NCBI RefSeq assembly: GCF_040436345.1
Contig: NC_133233.1
Location: 10,063,381-10,127,380, forward strand
Source: Pagrus major
Taxonomy: Eukaryota; Chordata; Actinopteri; Spariformes; Sparidae
DNA: 64,000 nucleotides
Direction of reading: 5' to 3'
Shown here: positions 1-34,978 of the stretch, one piece after another
Position numbering within the stretch: the stretch's first letter is position 1
How the letters are laid out: every line of letters starts with the position of its first letter
The notes under the pieces: model-generated
What the model was told of the DNA's origin: nothing
The model's database searches: none
The model's input: the letters and a program-made list of their open reading frames with translations, nothing else
Position numbers and translations under genes: made by a program

Positions 1-185
<185 letters not shown>

Positions 186-735
186 CCACAAACCAGGATC
201 AGGTTCCACCTCCAGTCATTTCAGTCCTTTGGTTATAGTTGCCTGACATAAGCACAGCTGAGCTGCTAGAAACCTCTCTGATGTCAAGTAATAAGCATCA
301 CTGGCTACTTTTGTCGAGGTGGTAGTAGTAAGAGTACGACCTCAACACGCTGAGAATGTTTAAGTCTTGCTTGAGAGGTTAACAATAGGTTTATAGCTCC
401 GAGTTGCATTCATCTACACACTAAAGGCAGATAGAGCTGATAGGCTGACGCTTCTCATTCTTTAAGAAAACACAAACATCTGTTAGTCAATTCTGATAAG
501 CTGCACACTGGATTTACTGACTGAACAGAAGACGTTAAGCATCTTATTATAAGGTAGAAAACTGAAGAGAATAGCCTATTTTTATATAAAAACTTAAAGT
601 GCCTGAGGACAGGTCATTAGGTCGGGATGAATAGTATCTCCAAATACAGATGTGATGTCACAACAATCACCATCACTCTATATATTGTTAACAATGATAT
701 CTGTGAACAAGCTGTATCTTTGTACCCTTTTCCAC

Positions 736-741
736 AATAAA
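736..741 (+). terminator. idi1: Poly(A) signal AATAAA of idi1
   Basis: An AATAAA hexamer lies about 550 bases after the idi1 stop and is followed by a GT-rich stretch (TGTGGTCTTTGG), the usual arrangement before a cleavage site. The 3' UTR would therefore be about 186-760. A second AATAAA at 1246-1251 could serve a longer form, which would nearly meet the 3' end of copine A. Confidence 0.6.
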
Positions 742-1379
742 GTATTTGATTGTGGTCTTTGGCCGTCATTTTTTGCATTGAAGGGATAGAAAGTTGTGGC
801 AGAATGTAAAAAAAAAACATCTTGAAATCTTTTAGACCATATTCTCAGGGACTGTTGGTTCCTCTGTGAACATTTACACAGAAGAAAAGTTGGTTTTAAT
901 TATAAAGATGGCTATGAAGGTAAAATGGTTGTAGGCATTCATGTTCATTTGAAACAGGATACATTTTAACCATGTCGAACATCAGTGGTTAAAGATCCCC
1001 AAACCCTTGTCTAAAATTCCTAATTATTATGTTTGTATCACTTTGTCATTTGAGATAATAATATCCCAAATGTTAAGTTCCATCATGATATACAGTAAAT
1101 ATGTCACCTCATTCAGTAATGATTGGGCTACACAGAGGTGCAGAATGCTGTTCTTCACTTGGCCTTCCAGTAGGTGGCAACCTAAGCTCACATTTCACAG
1201 TTGGAGTACAGTACAAGAACCGAATGCTTAAAGCTCCTATCCAACAATAAAAGACCAGTGTCACACACACAATTACATATATTGTATGTACTATAGTAAT
1301 CTATATATTCATATGCTGCAGATGCCCCAAGGCCTACAAAGAAGTGACTTTGACCATGTATTGCATTGATAAGAGGCGC

Positions 1380-1385
1380 TTTATT
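1380..1385 (-). terminator. Probable poly(A) signal of copine gene A
   Basis: On the minus strand this reads AATAAA. It is the only clear hexamer I found downstream of the distal terminal exon (stop at 2694-2696), so the 3' UTR would be about 1.3 kb. Bases 1390-2690 hold no convincing ORF and are best read as this UTR. Confidence 0.5.
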
Positions 1386-2693
1386 GGCAAGCTCGATGCA
1401 CTTTTTGTACGTTAACACTGAGGCACATTACCTTTTCCAGCTAGAGCACTAAAGCTATTACACATGATACATCAGAACATGTTTTTTAGCTTTCATTGTA
1501 CAGCCATATAAAAATAATTGACAGATCACAATGGAATTAGACGTACTTGTCGTAAATATGAATGCACAGAACTGTATCTAGTGTCTATAATGACATGTTA
1601 ATAATAATGATAAACTTTTTTAGATTATTTATATAGCACTTTTCAGAGACGGAGTTTAATACTGATAAACATTTATATATGAGGTCAGTTTACCAAACAG
1701 GGATGAAACCTTGATTAAATCAAAAGTAACCAAAAGTAACTGGCACACTGATTGACCACAGTACATTTTCAAACATACTAGGAGTGATGAGACTGGCACA
1801 GTACAACCAAATCCACCATGGACAATGAAAACTACTTTCCAGTTGTCACAATATTTCAGAATCATATTTAAGGTGTAAATAGCTCTGTGTGTACAATGGT
1901 TTATAACCTACACACAGAGTTTGGCAATTCATTAGTAAAATAAGAAAAATCGTAGAGTCTTTTAAGTACATAACATTACTATATCAGAGTGCATAGGAAA
2001 GCAAGTGCAACAACAGACATTATTGTGACTGTATACTCCATGTGCCAAAACAGCAGCAGCTACAATGCTATTAGGCTATTTGTACATGATCGTGCTACTA
2101 GTGGTGCTTCAGCTATTTCTCATGTAAACATCATATATGTGATGTAGTTGGTTATCTTAGTGCCTAAAAGCCTTTTACATGACAAGTCCTTAAACAGGCA
2201 GAAAAATACATTGCACTCGTATGATGCATTATAATCCACAGCAGGCTAGTTCACACCAATGATGAGACAATGATGGTTTCCTGTTTGAGCAAGTACTACA
2301 GAAACAACAAATGCTTAAATCCTTGTGTTGTTTATCTAGTTAAGGCGTTTGTTTCCCTCTACATCAGCTTAAAGCTAAATAATGGAATGATTATGTTTGG
2401 TGTATTTTGTAAAGTTGCAGTAGCACTGAGTTACTAAAGCTAAAATCAACACACAGATGTTAATATCCAACTACTGCTGGATCTTTGTAGATACTGCATA
2501 TGTATGGTGTATTGTGTGTGGTTGTGGTGGTTGTCTTTGGCCAAGCTGCATGCTGGTATTTCATTGAGGAGGTAAAATAAAAGTGGTCGAATTAGGAAAG
2601 TGTAGCAATGACAGTTGTCTGATTGTGTGATCAGATGAAGCTGTGATCTGCAGGATATGAGACAGGTCTTTGTCTGGTTTCTTCCTTGTAGTA

Positions 2694-11540
<8,847 letters not shown>

Positions 11541-12145
11541 GTCTGACTGGTAGCAAGCTGGAGGCAGAGAGGAACATTACTGTGTCAACAAAACCTGAAA
11601 GTATTCCCAGTTCAATGTTTGTGTGGTCGCTGTTTGAAAAAACTTGATATAACTCAGATTGTCAAGAAACTGGTCAAGATTAGTTAGTCCTGAAAGGCAG
11701 GCATAGCTTATTTCTGTGAATACAGATGTTTATAAATTACTACTAGGGTAAACGCTGATGAAAACAAGCAGACAAATATGTTGTTTGAGGGGCTTTAGCT
11801 TACCTTCACGAGTTGGTTCAACACAGTGACTGTAACCTACGTTACACACCCAAACGCAACGTCATAAACATCGAAATGTGGAGTTTTACTAGCTAGCTTG
11901 ATACCTCAGTGTGACATGGGCCTAGTAGACCATTAACTGAGCTCCATGGAAAATGTGACACAATAACGAAAGCGCTAATGAAGTCTGGCTGGTAGGAAGG
12001 AAAGAAAAAAACTGACGAGTTACAGTGAGAGAAAGTACACCAGCTAACGCTAGCAGGCTAACTTGGCTAGTAGTTACTAGCTACCTAACTGGTTAACAAC
12101 GTTAACTTCCGCACATAACTCGGTGTGAATTCAAATTCAACTTAC

Positions 12146-12290
12146 CTTTGAAAGTGTGCGACGCTACAAAATCCACTGGAGGAAAATCCTTTGGGAATGC
12201 TAGTGGTGCTGCCCGAAACACAGCGACTACGGAGGGTGGTGTCGCCCTTTCAAATGTAAAAACGCCGCTGTGACAGTTATTCACGTTTGG
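12146..12290 (-). promoter_or_regulatory. cpne3: Probable noncoding first exon and promoter of copine A
   Basis: A donor (AAAG followed by GTAAG on the minus strand) lies at 12144-12145. A matching acceptor sits just upstream of the start codon (AG complementary to 11559-11560), leaving 18 UTR bases in the coding exon. The upper edge of the exon is not visible and 12290 is a guess. The flank to about 12,680 holds no coding region that I can support. Confidence 0.45.
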
Positions 12291-12877
12291 CTTAAAGCCT
12301 TAACTTTCAGCCCCGCCTTCAATATGCCAAATCGTTACGTCTGCTGCAGTGAAGAACTGTTTTCAATACTCACGGCGCGTGTTTACACATTCAGCACTGC
12401 GTTGAACATTTTATTTTGAAAATGTATTTAGTGGAATTCTTATTATCGGTGCGGGGTCTTTAGAAAAAATGGGAAACCCCGCCGTTACGAAGAATGGAAG
12501 TCTATTTTCGGAACAGCGGGGTGTAACCCAAAGAACCAGCACACTGTGTACTACATAAGCAAATTCCCACGCTTTCCCGGTGTTTCGTAGAAAAATAATA
12601 CTGTAGCCAATAAGAAGAGACAAATACATTTTGATCCCGTTTGAACTGTGCCATAAGTTACACAAATGATGTCAAGACAGTCACAGTTTGACATAAATAT
12701 AGCATTTAGTTTTGTGTTTTGTCACTTCACTACTTCGTGAAAATACATACAGTATTGATTTAATGTCAGGAGACACAGTAAGTAGCACAAACAACACAAC
12801 AACTGATCTTTCAAATGATCTAATAATTTTGCATATATTTTGAAGGAGGAGCTGACAATTATGCAGGTTAGATATAT

Positions 12878-12883
12878 TTTATT
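12878..12883 (-). terminator. Candidate poly(A) signal of copine gene B
   Basis: This is AATAAA on the minus strand. Further copies lie at 13233-13238 and 13262-13267, so the 3' UTR of copine B could end anywhere from about 12.86 to 13.24 kb, less than 1 kb from the copine A promoter. Bases 12,900-14,249 otherwise hold UTR-like AT-rich sequence and one hairpin. Confidence 0.4.
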
Positions 12884-13883
12884 GCAGTGCAAATCATATA
12901 AACACAATACTGATAAAGAGTTACATAAGATAATGCCACAGTGATCGGTGCAAAACGTTCACTTGGTGAAATGTATTAGGCCATTTTTATAACAGTCAGA
13001 AAAGTGAGGTTCGATCACTTCTTTTTAAGACAGAGTGAATTTCTTATCTATATCTGTATAAACATGCGTTTCATCATGAGATTCTCCTGGTTTAACATTC
13101 AACACAGTCATGCAGAGGCACCAAATATAACGTCAAATCTAATATGGAACTGAATATAAAAAAGACTGAAGTACAAAACAGCAGCAATGACACGACATAA
13201 CAGCTTTTGTAGTGTAAAATCTACAAAAGGTATTTATTTTTACAAACGCTATTAATCCATTTTTATTGATCCATTATGTAAACACGACTGAATTGTTTTT
13301 GGCAATGCCATATATTTGTTTAAGGACTTTGTTTCAGTGGAAATGTACGCCTCTTATGCTTTCCAGGCAAACATGGAAGTGTGAAGCGGTGATTGCAGGT
13401 ATTGGAGATGACATGGAGAACATATAATGTCCTCTAACCCTTTCATATCAATTCCGACAGACTTATGAGATGACTGCATCTATTCTTCCACATAAAACAG
13501 GCCCTGTGTTAAGTTACACTAGTTTCAATTAGTGCCCTTGACTGCAGATCAATAGAACAACTGGCACCGGAGTATCATGAAGTCATATGTAAGTGCCACA
13601 TTAAAATATAATATACATAAAAATATCCATGTTAATATGTTAATGGATGTAAGGAAATGTTGATGATATGTGTGTACTATGGCTTTTTACTATTGATACA
13701 CAGTATTTACAAATCATAACAGGACAGATTGTTGAATGCTCATATGGCCATGGAAGAGTTTAGGTTATGACTAATACACTGTAGAGCAAAGCAAAGCAGC
13801 CCAAAGTGGGTCCCACTGGCCTGCGATGAGGTTTGATTTGGCTGGCCAGAGGATTCTGGTGAAAAAAAATTATTAAAATGTAC

Positions 13884-13937
13884 CAATATGAACAGTGATT
13901 TTATATATATATATATATATATACACTGTTCATATTG
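13884..13937. repeat. AT microsatellite inside a perfect 14-bp inverted repeat
   Basis: CAATATGAACAGTG at 13884-13897 is exactly repeated as its reverse complement at 13924-13937. The spacer is a run of TA dinucleotides. The whole could extrude as a cruciform. It lies in the probable 3' UTR or flank of copine B. Confidence 0.9.
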
Positions 13938-14249
13938 TTTTTGGGGGGAGGTAAAATGTTCTTTAAATATGTATATGTATATAGTCTCGCTTGCGCAGGA
14001 ATTCAGTCATTTAAGTGAACTTGTGCTCCTAGTCCCATTTTGGATCTGAACAATATGATACAATAAAACAGGTGTTTGCTTTTGACCTGTGGCCCATGCT
14101 TAAGTTTCAGTTTCGACCCTTCGGGGGAAGAAGTTTGGGCATCACTGCTTTAGTGCGAAACACAAGCAGACTCTGCTCCAATAATCCAGAAAAAAAATGA
14201 GTGTCTGCTCAGTATTTGGAGTTGGCACACTGAGAAGAAAAGTTGGTCC

Positions 14250-22130
<7,881 letters not shown>

Positions 22131-22993
22131 CACAGCCTGGGGGGCACTCACTCACTCAGGCACACGAGCTGACAGACATGGACACAGGACATAAGGAGGG
22201 AACACTGACTATACCACACCCATAGTGAGCAAGTTATGACTGATCCATGACTTCTACTGAGAGCTGCAGCCATTTCCATTCGTTTGCACCACTTGCATCC
22301 ACCCCCGTGTATTAACCAGACGCTAATGTTGTCTTTAGTCCAAGTTTGGCTGTCTCAGTCTACAGTTTCTACGAAGGTTGACAGTTGCTAATGTGTATAT
22401 GACTGGAGTGTAAAACCCGTTTTATAGCACGAATCTTGTGATTCGTTAGAGTCGTAAATCGCGACAGCACATGATCCACTTATCGCCCTTTCAGTTTTAA
22501 TGAAGTCTCGTAATTTTCCATCACCGCACTGCTGTGATCTAACGCCAACTACTGAGCCAACAGTGTTGGGAGGGCGCCTCAAACGGGGGGCAGCGTTAGC
22601 AGAAGTCGAATCATTCTAACCAAGATAAGAGACAGACACTGACGTAACTTAGTTAACGTTACGCCTGGCAGACACAGACACTTCACTAACCTCTCCCTCC
22701 AGTTAGCTCCTGCCTTTCAAATGTACAAAAAGTCACAGGTGTTTGCTCCTCCTAGCTTCGTTAACGTTTAACGTGAACGAGTTAACACCCATTGAAGTTC
22801 CAGCCAAGTCAACGTCACATGATACGAAGAACAGTAACGTTGTACGATGGTAACGCCATCATTTCTGTCACATTACGCTATAAGTTAGCGATTGACGTTA
22901 TGTTATGCTAAGTAGCTTATAAAAACATTTATTTCTATTTCTTTTGACAGCGAAAAAGAGTCTCAGAAGATGTCTACACGCTGACATATCCTA

Positions 22994-23085
22994 CCTTGTT
23001 AGTTAGCCAGATAGCTTAGCTGTGCCTGCTGGGTTTTTTTCAGTTGCAATGGCAACAGACAGAAGAGCTAGCTAGCTGACTGCTG
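22994..23085 (-). promoter_or_regulatory. Probable noncoding first exon and promoter of copine B
   Basis: CTAACAAG followed by GTAGGA on the minus strand (donor at 22992-22993) closely resembles the CTAAAAAG-GTAAAT donor proposed for copine C. Another possible donor lies at 22,689-22,690. The exon's upper limit is not defined by the sequence. The stretch 22,600-23,100 is relatively CpG-containing, as expected of a promoter. Confidence 0.4.
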
Positions 23086-23433
23086 TGGGCGGTGCCCGGT
23101 GCGCTTGTTTTCTGTTACAGGGACACCCGTCAGTGTGGTGCACACTGTGCACAGGAGCTGTACAGTCATCATTTTTCAAGATTTAAACAAAATATTTTAA
23201 ACTTAGGTCTGTAAAATGGCCACAAATCCAGAGGGAATTAGATTTTAATATTAAAGATGTGGAGAGACTTTGTGTACACTTGAGTCATGCAGTGAACACG
23301 TAAGTCCCACATAATAGGGAGCATCAAGTGAGCATGAGCTACTCCACATCCAGAAATTATGAGAGGAACTGTGGTCCAGAGCTGCTGTGGACATGGACAT
23401 TGAAGGACACAAGCTGAAATTGAGAAAGCTTAT

Positions 23434-23439
23434 TTTATT
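23434..23439 (-). terminator. Candidate poly(A) signal of copine gene C
   Basis: This is AATAAA on the minus strand. Another copy at 23541-23546 is equally possible. The 3' UTR of copine C would then be about 1.0-1.1 kb (24,557 downwards). That interval is AT-rich with no supported ORF and no second terminal exon. Confidence 0.4.
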
Positions 23440-24557
23440 CATACTCTTTGTTTCTGCATCCAACATGATCCCCCGCAGTGTTTGTGTACGCACCAAACCA
23501 CTACAGATACTCATTCACTCAATGGGGTAAGGGTATCATTTTTATTGACATTTTCATGCAGTAATGCAGTTTGTTAGAAAGCAAGATAAACCTACATAAA
23601 GTTTACTGAATTTGGTGTCACTTATGTCTAACTGTTGACATAATGTTCCCTTCAATAGAGTAATACCACAGTTACAGAGGAAGTAACATCTTTGTGGTCT
23701 CAGTTTCCCACAGCACTGATGCAATAGAAAAACCTATTTGAGTAAAATTCCCTTACTTCCATAGTAGGGTGCAGAGGAAGCTTGCATACGTCATTGATCT
23801 TCCATGATGCAATCGTCATAACTGGAATAACACTTTTTTTTTTGACTGCTTACACTCATACCCACAGAATCAGGGCAAAGCTCAAACTTAGCAGTAAAAT
23901 ACACATCATGCTCAAAATCACATCCCTTTATACATAAATTAAATTCTCATATACAAAAGCAACCAGGACAGACATCATCGTAATGGTGTTGGTGCTGGTG
24001 CTTGGACAGACAGAAAACACACGACACACTTTATGAGTGTACTACTCTCTTGGTTGATTTGTAACATGAAAAAGACACAAAACTTGTCTTAGAAATATGG
24101 CTTGCATCACAAAAGTAACAGCAGAGAAAAGGTAATACAGGGAAAACAGTGAAAAACATTTATAAAACAATGAAATATACAATAAATAATGACAATTAAT
24201 CAACAAAGCCATACCAACATGTCAAGTGTTACATTCATAGTGGACTGAGTATATTCTGATTATTTTTATAGTGATTATTTAATATTATCATGTACTATAC
24301 AAGCCATCATGTCTTCCTCAATGAACTTTACATCAAGTTCAACCAAATTTAAAAGGCTACTGAAAATCCAGCTGCAGATTTGAGATTATATATTATTATT
24401 ATCATTGTTCATGAACTTCATTATAATTTTTTATTGTTTATTTTTTAATCCACGTTCATTTCTTGGCATGGATTTGTGCCATTCCGTACAATAAATGCAG
24501 AAAGAGGGTGCAGAAGAAGCAGATAAGCAGTAAACACCAGGTACTCTGAGTACCTTT

Positions 24558-31551
<6,994 letters not shown>

Positions 31552-31671
31552 GGCAGCTTGTTGTACTAAGATGATTAAACAGATGCACAACAAATTATCC
31601 ACCAATATATTCAGAAATGAGAGTGACTAGCAAGTAGTCTATGAAGTATAGGGCAGCATATAAGGATTATT

Positions 31672-31952
31672 TTTCATCAATTAATTGATTTATTTGATGA
31701 ATAAATTAGTGAACAAATCTGTTTTCCAAAGCCCAAAATGAGGTCCTCAAATGTTGTTTTGCCCACAGCCAAATGCAATTCAGTTTACTGTCAAAGAGGA
31801 GTACAGACCACAGAAATATTCACATTCACAAGAAGCTGGAATCAAAGAATTTGGACTTTTTTTCTCTTCAAAAATGACTTAAACCATTAATCAGTTATCA
31901 AAATAGATTAACTCATTAGCTGACAACTAATCAATTATTCATTGCAGCTATT
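31672..31952 (-). repeat. Dispersed teleost repeat, copy 2 (upstream of copine C exon 1)
   Basis: Same family as the copy at 10,960-11,265, in opposite orientation: shared words include the reverse complements of GATTCCAGCTTCTTGTGAAT and TTTGACAGTAAACTGAATT. The ends carry AATTAATTGATT and CTAATCAATTATT. It is too diverged for its boundaries to be precise. Confidence 0.5.
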
Positions 31953-32816
31953 GATACTTCACTTTAATATTTCCAATTTCCGCTCCTTAATACTTTTACT
32001 CCACTACATTTGAGGCGGTGTTAATGTTATATTTTCTGAACTTCACTGCCTCCGACAACTCAGCACAATAACTGTTTTCATTAATCCTTTAGATTTTGTT
32101 TCCCATGCTTCTGTACCATTAATACGATAACAATTTTGACTGCAGGACTTTTGACCTCAGTGAGTATTTTTACATTATGATATTGTACTTTTATACTACT
32201 CAAAATTAGTTGGGGATATGCAATAAAAGTACAATGAAATGTCTCACATTATTTTTGGTTGACCAAAAATATTCACAAAACACAAAATAAAAATGCAGAT
32301 ATGTCACAGAACAAACAATCGAGTGAAATACTGAAATATCCCAATTTTTCTAATTAATTTTGGGTAGTGTTAGTACTCTGAATAGCCCAAACCCACCACT
32401 GAGTGTTGTACAGACAACTCCTATCTGGTGTTAGTCAAACAGGTAGCATTGTTTGTCATCTAACAACTTATTAACTTTACGGAGTGTATCTTTAACAGAC
32501 CAAACAATGAGGAGCTTGTATTGTTACTTAAGTAGAGGCAACAATTAAAAAAAATGTAAAATAATCATAAAAAAAAACAAAAAACAAAACAGAGCTTAAA
32601 CTTTGCTAGCACTTTGACAACTTGTTTACCATTAACGTTACCCGAGCTGACATCAGCTTTAGCTTAGCGTTTACATTAATTAACGTTATGTTCACGCACG
32701 CGAGCACGGTCAGTTAGGTGGGTGTGGCGATGTCTGGAATACCAAAAATACTGACAGCTGTCTCCATATAAACATATTTCTTTACATCACTTGAAAGTTT
32801 ACTCGGGGTTATTTAC

Positions 32817-32900
32817 CTTTTTAGTTGATGAAAAAATATACTATTTAGTCCTGCCTCTGGCCTTACAAGAACGCTTACCGTTTATTTGACAAGAACAGCT
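32817..32900 (-). promoter_or_regulatory. Probable noncoding first exon of copine C
   Basis: CTAAAAAG followed by GTAAAT on the minus strand gives a donor at 32815-32816, matching the donor context proposed for copine B. The exon's 5' limit is not visible. Confidence 0.4.
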
Positions 32901-33483
32901 GAGCAGCGCAGGGGTGGAGCCGACGGTCAGCACTGCCCAGCTAGTTAGCGGGCCAAGCGATAACTCCCACTGTTTTGTCGTTAAATTAAATATTAATTTT
33001 CTCTACGTATTGATAATATCAGACCACCTGTTTAGCACTTTGTGGACACACTGTGCAGTAGACTAACCAGTGGAAAATTACGACGGAACCTCTCAGCAGT
33101 TTAGGGTGTTGCCTATCGACTGCATATGCAGGGAACAGAACCGGGGTGCATTCAAGAAACTTTTTTCCCCCCCCCCGGCTTCTGTTGTTAGCGTGAATTT
33201 AACTTTTGTTGAAGTGTTTGCTCCTCGTATACGTGGTAGTAAAATGTAACGTGGCATGCTGAGGTTGCGCTAAAGGAAACGTCTGAAAAATAGAATAAGA
33301 AAATAAAAAATTTAAAGGAAAAAACAAACAAGATAACAATATTGTCAAATTTATTGTCAACGTTTTGTGTTTGCGCTCTTGAATGCTCACTGTTGTTGTG
33401 TTTGCGGACTGCCCATGAGCAGGTAGTTTGTAGTTTGTGATAGAGTCGTTCCCTGATCCCTGATCTGTGGGGACACTGAAGCA
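32901..33483. promoter_or_regulatory. Divergent promoter region between copine C and rmdn1
   Basis: Fewer than 600 bases separate the likely copine C first exon (minus) from the rmdn1 start codon (plus). No coding sequence is seen between them. In human, CPNE3 and RMDN1 are also head-to-head and very close, so a shared bidirectional promoter is a reasonable inference. A run of Cs lies at about 33,168-33,177. Confidence 0.5.
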
Positions 33484-34926
33484 ATGGCTGGACTAGTGTT
33501 AACGCGCTGTGTGAGCAGGACTTTACTGTCAGCATCTGGTGCGAAAGCCATCAGAATCAGAGGCATCAACCGGCATTACAGGACAACTTTAAGAAGGACT
33601 GCCACTACCGGGAGTGTAAGTAACGATGCCTTTCATTCTAACTCATCGGATAAAGTTTTTTAGTCTTGCACGAAACTGTAAGAATTGTTCACTAATACCC
33701 ACTTACAGATACCCATATTCATGAATTTGATTTGGAAGAACTGGGTGCCACTGTAAAAGCCTCTATCCTCTATCAAGGTAAAAGGTCAGCAGGGCTTTGG
33801 GACTAACAGAGCTACTCAGACAGGGTGCAGCTTTGTATCAGGATATAACAACAGATCTATTATCACTCACTGTGTTAAGGGTGTAATTGAATAAACCCTT
33901 TCCTTCATTTCCTTTCGTTTGTTTGTTTGTGTCACTTCCTTTATTGTGCACAGGGTGGAGGAGCTGCATTCCTCCTGGGGTTCCCTGCACTCTCCTGTCT
34001 GGCTTATGAAGCTTATCGCAGAGTGCAGAGTTCAGCTGTGGTCCACGCTTTAGAAAAAGGTAGATGACGTCTGTGCCAGATGTGAGATACTGTTCAAATA
34101 AAGATTTTGGCACACTAAGAAAGAGCACCACAATATGTCACTGGTAAACCACCAAGCGAAATGAATGTAAGACGAGATCTGAGTGAATTTGGTGTTGTGT
34201 GTTTGTGTCTGTGCAGAGGAGGTGTTGGAGCAGGCTGACTACCTGTACAGCTGTGCAGAGACAGAGAAGCTGTATCAGCTGCTGCTGCAGTACAAAGACA
34301 GGTGAGGAGAGAGTTCAGACATGCTGATATTAAAATCACAATGATAGATAGCTCTCCTTACCTGAATGTACTCTCAGAGTGACTCTCTCTGAAGAGTCAG
34401 GCCGGAGGAACTCTCACTCTGTGTACTGAAGGAGCTGTGTGGTTTTAAAGAGGCGGCTTGAAATCCCCCCTCTCACTCATATACCCTCACATCCCTCAGT
34501 TTCTTCTGTTACAAAGTTTATTTGCAGGTTTTAACTAGGACAACATGGGGTTACCATAGGGTATGGAAAATCAGCATATCAGGAGAGTGGTGGTAAACCG
34601 CAGCGCTCTTCATTTTTGGTGAGCCAAGCAAGGGCGAAACTTTAGTTTCAGAAGTGGGGGGGACACAAGTAGGAACGGCGAAATTTGTGCGCTCGATTTC
34701 TGCCTGCGTAGAGCTTAAATCATGCCATTTCTATTTAACCCTAGCCTACTATTTTGTCATTAGCCATACTGCCAGTGGCGGAGCGTGGGTCTCAGCACAG
34801 AGAGGGCAGAGCATTCTCGATGGGCCCTTGTGATAGTTATTTAAACATTGTATTTATTCCATTATTTAAACATGCCAGTCACACTAAATATTTCTGCAGA
34901 AGACAATGCCACAGATCACCCCCTCT

Positions 34927-34978
<52 letters not shown>

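Noticed and set aside
22131-22151. Upstream extension of the copine B start
   Set aside because: The frame is open upstream but starts only at a GTG, not an ATG. The ATG at 22128-22130 gives a first exon of the same length as copine C.
23251-24540. Search for a second (15b-type) terminal exon in copine C
   Set aside because: No minus-strand LAxSVLAE-like stretch or suitable acceptor was found between the 15a-type exon and the copine B promoter.
33709-33777. Possible extra rmdn1 exon (CAG before, GTAAAA after, 69 bases)
   Set aside because: Exon 1 and exon 2 join in phase 0 without it, and in that phase this stretch has an in-frame TAA. The open frame it does have does not join either neighbour.
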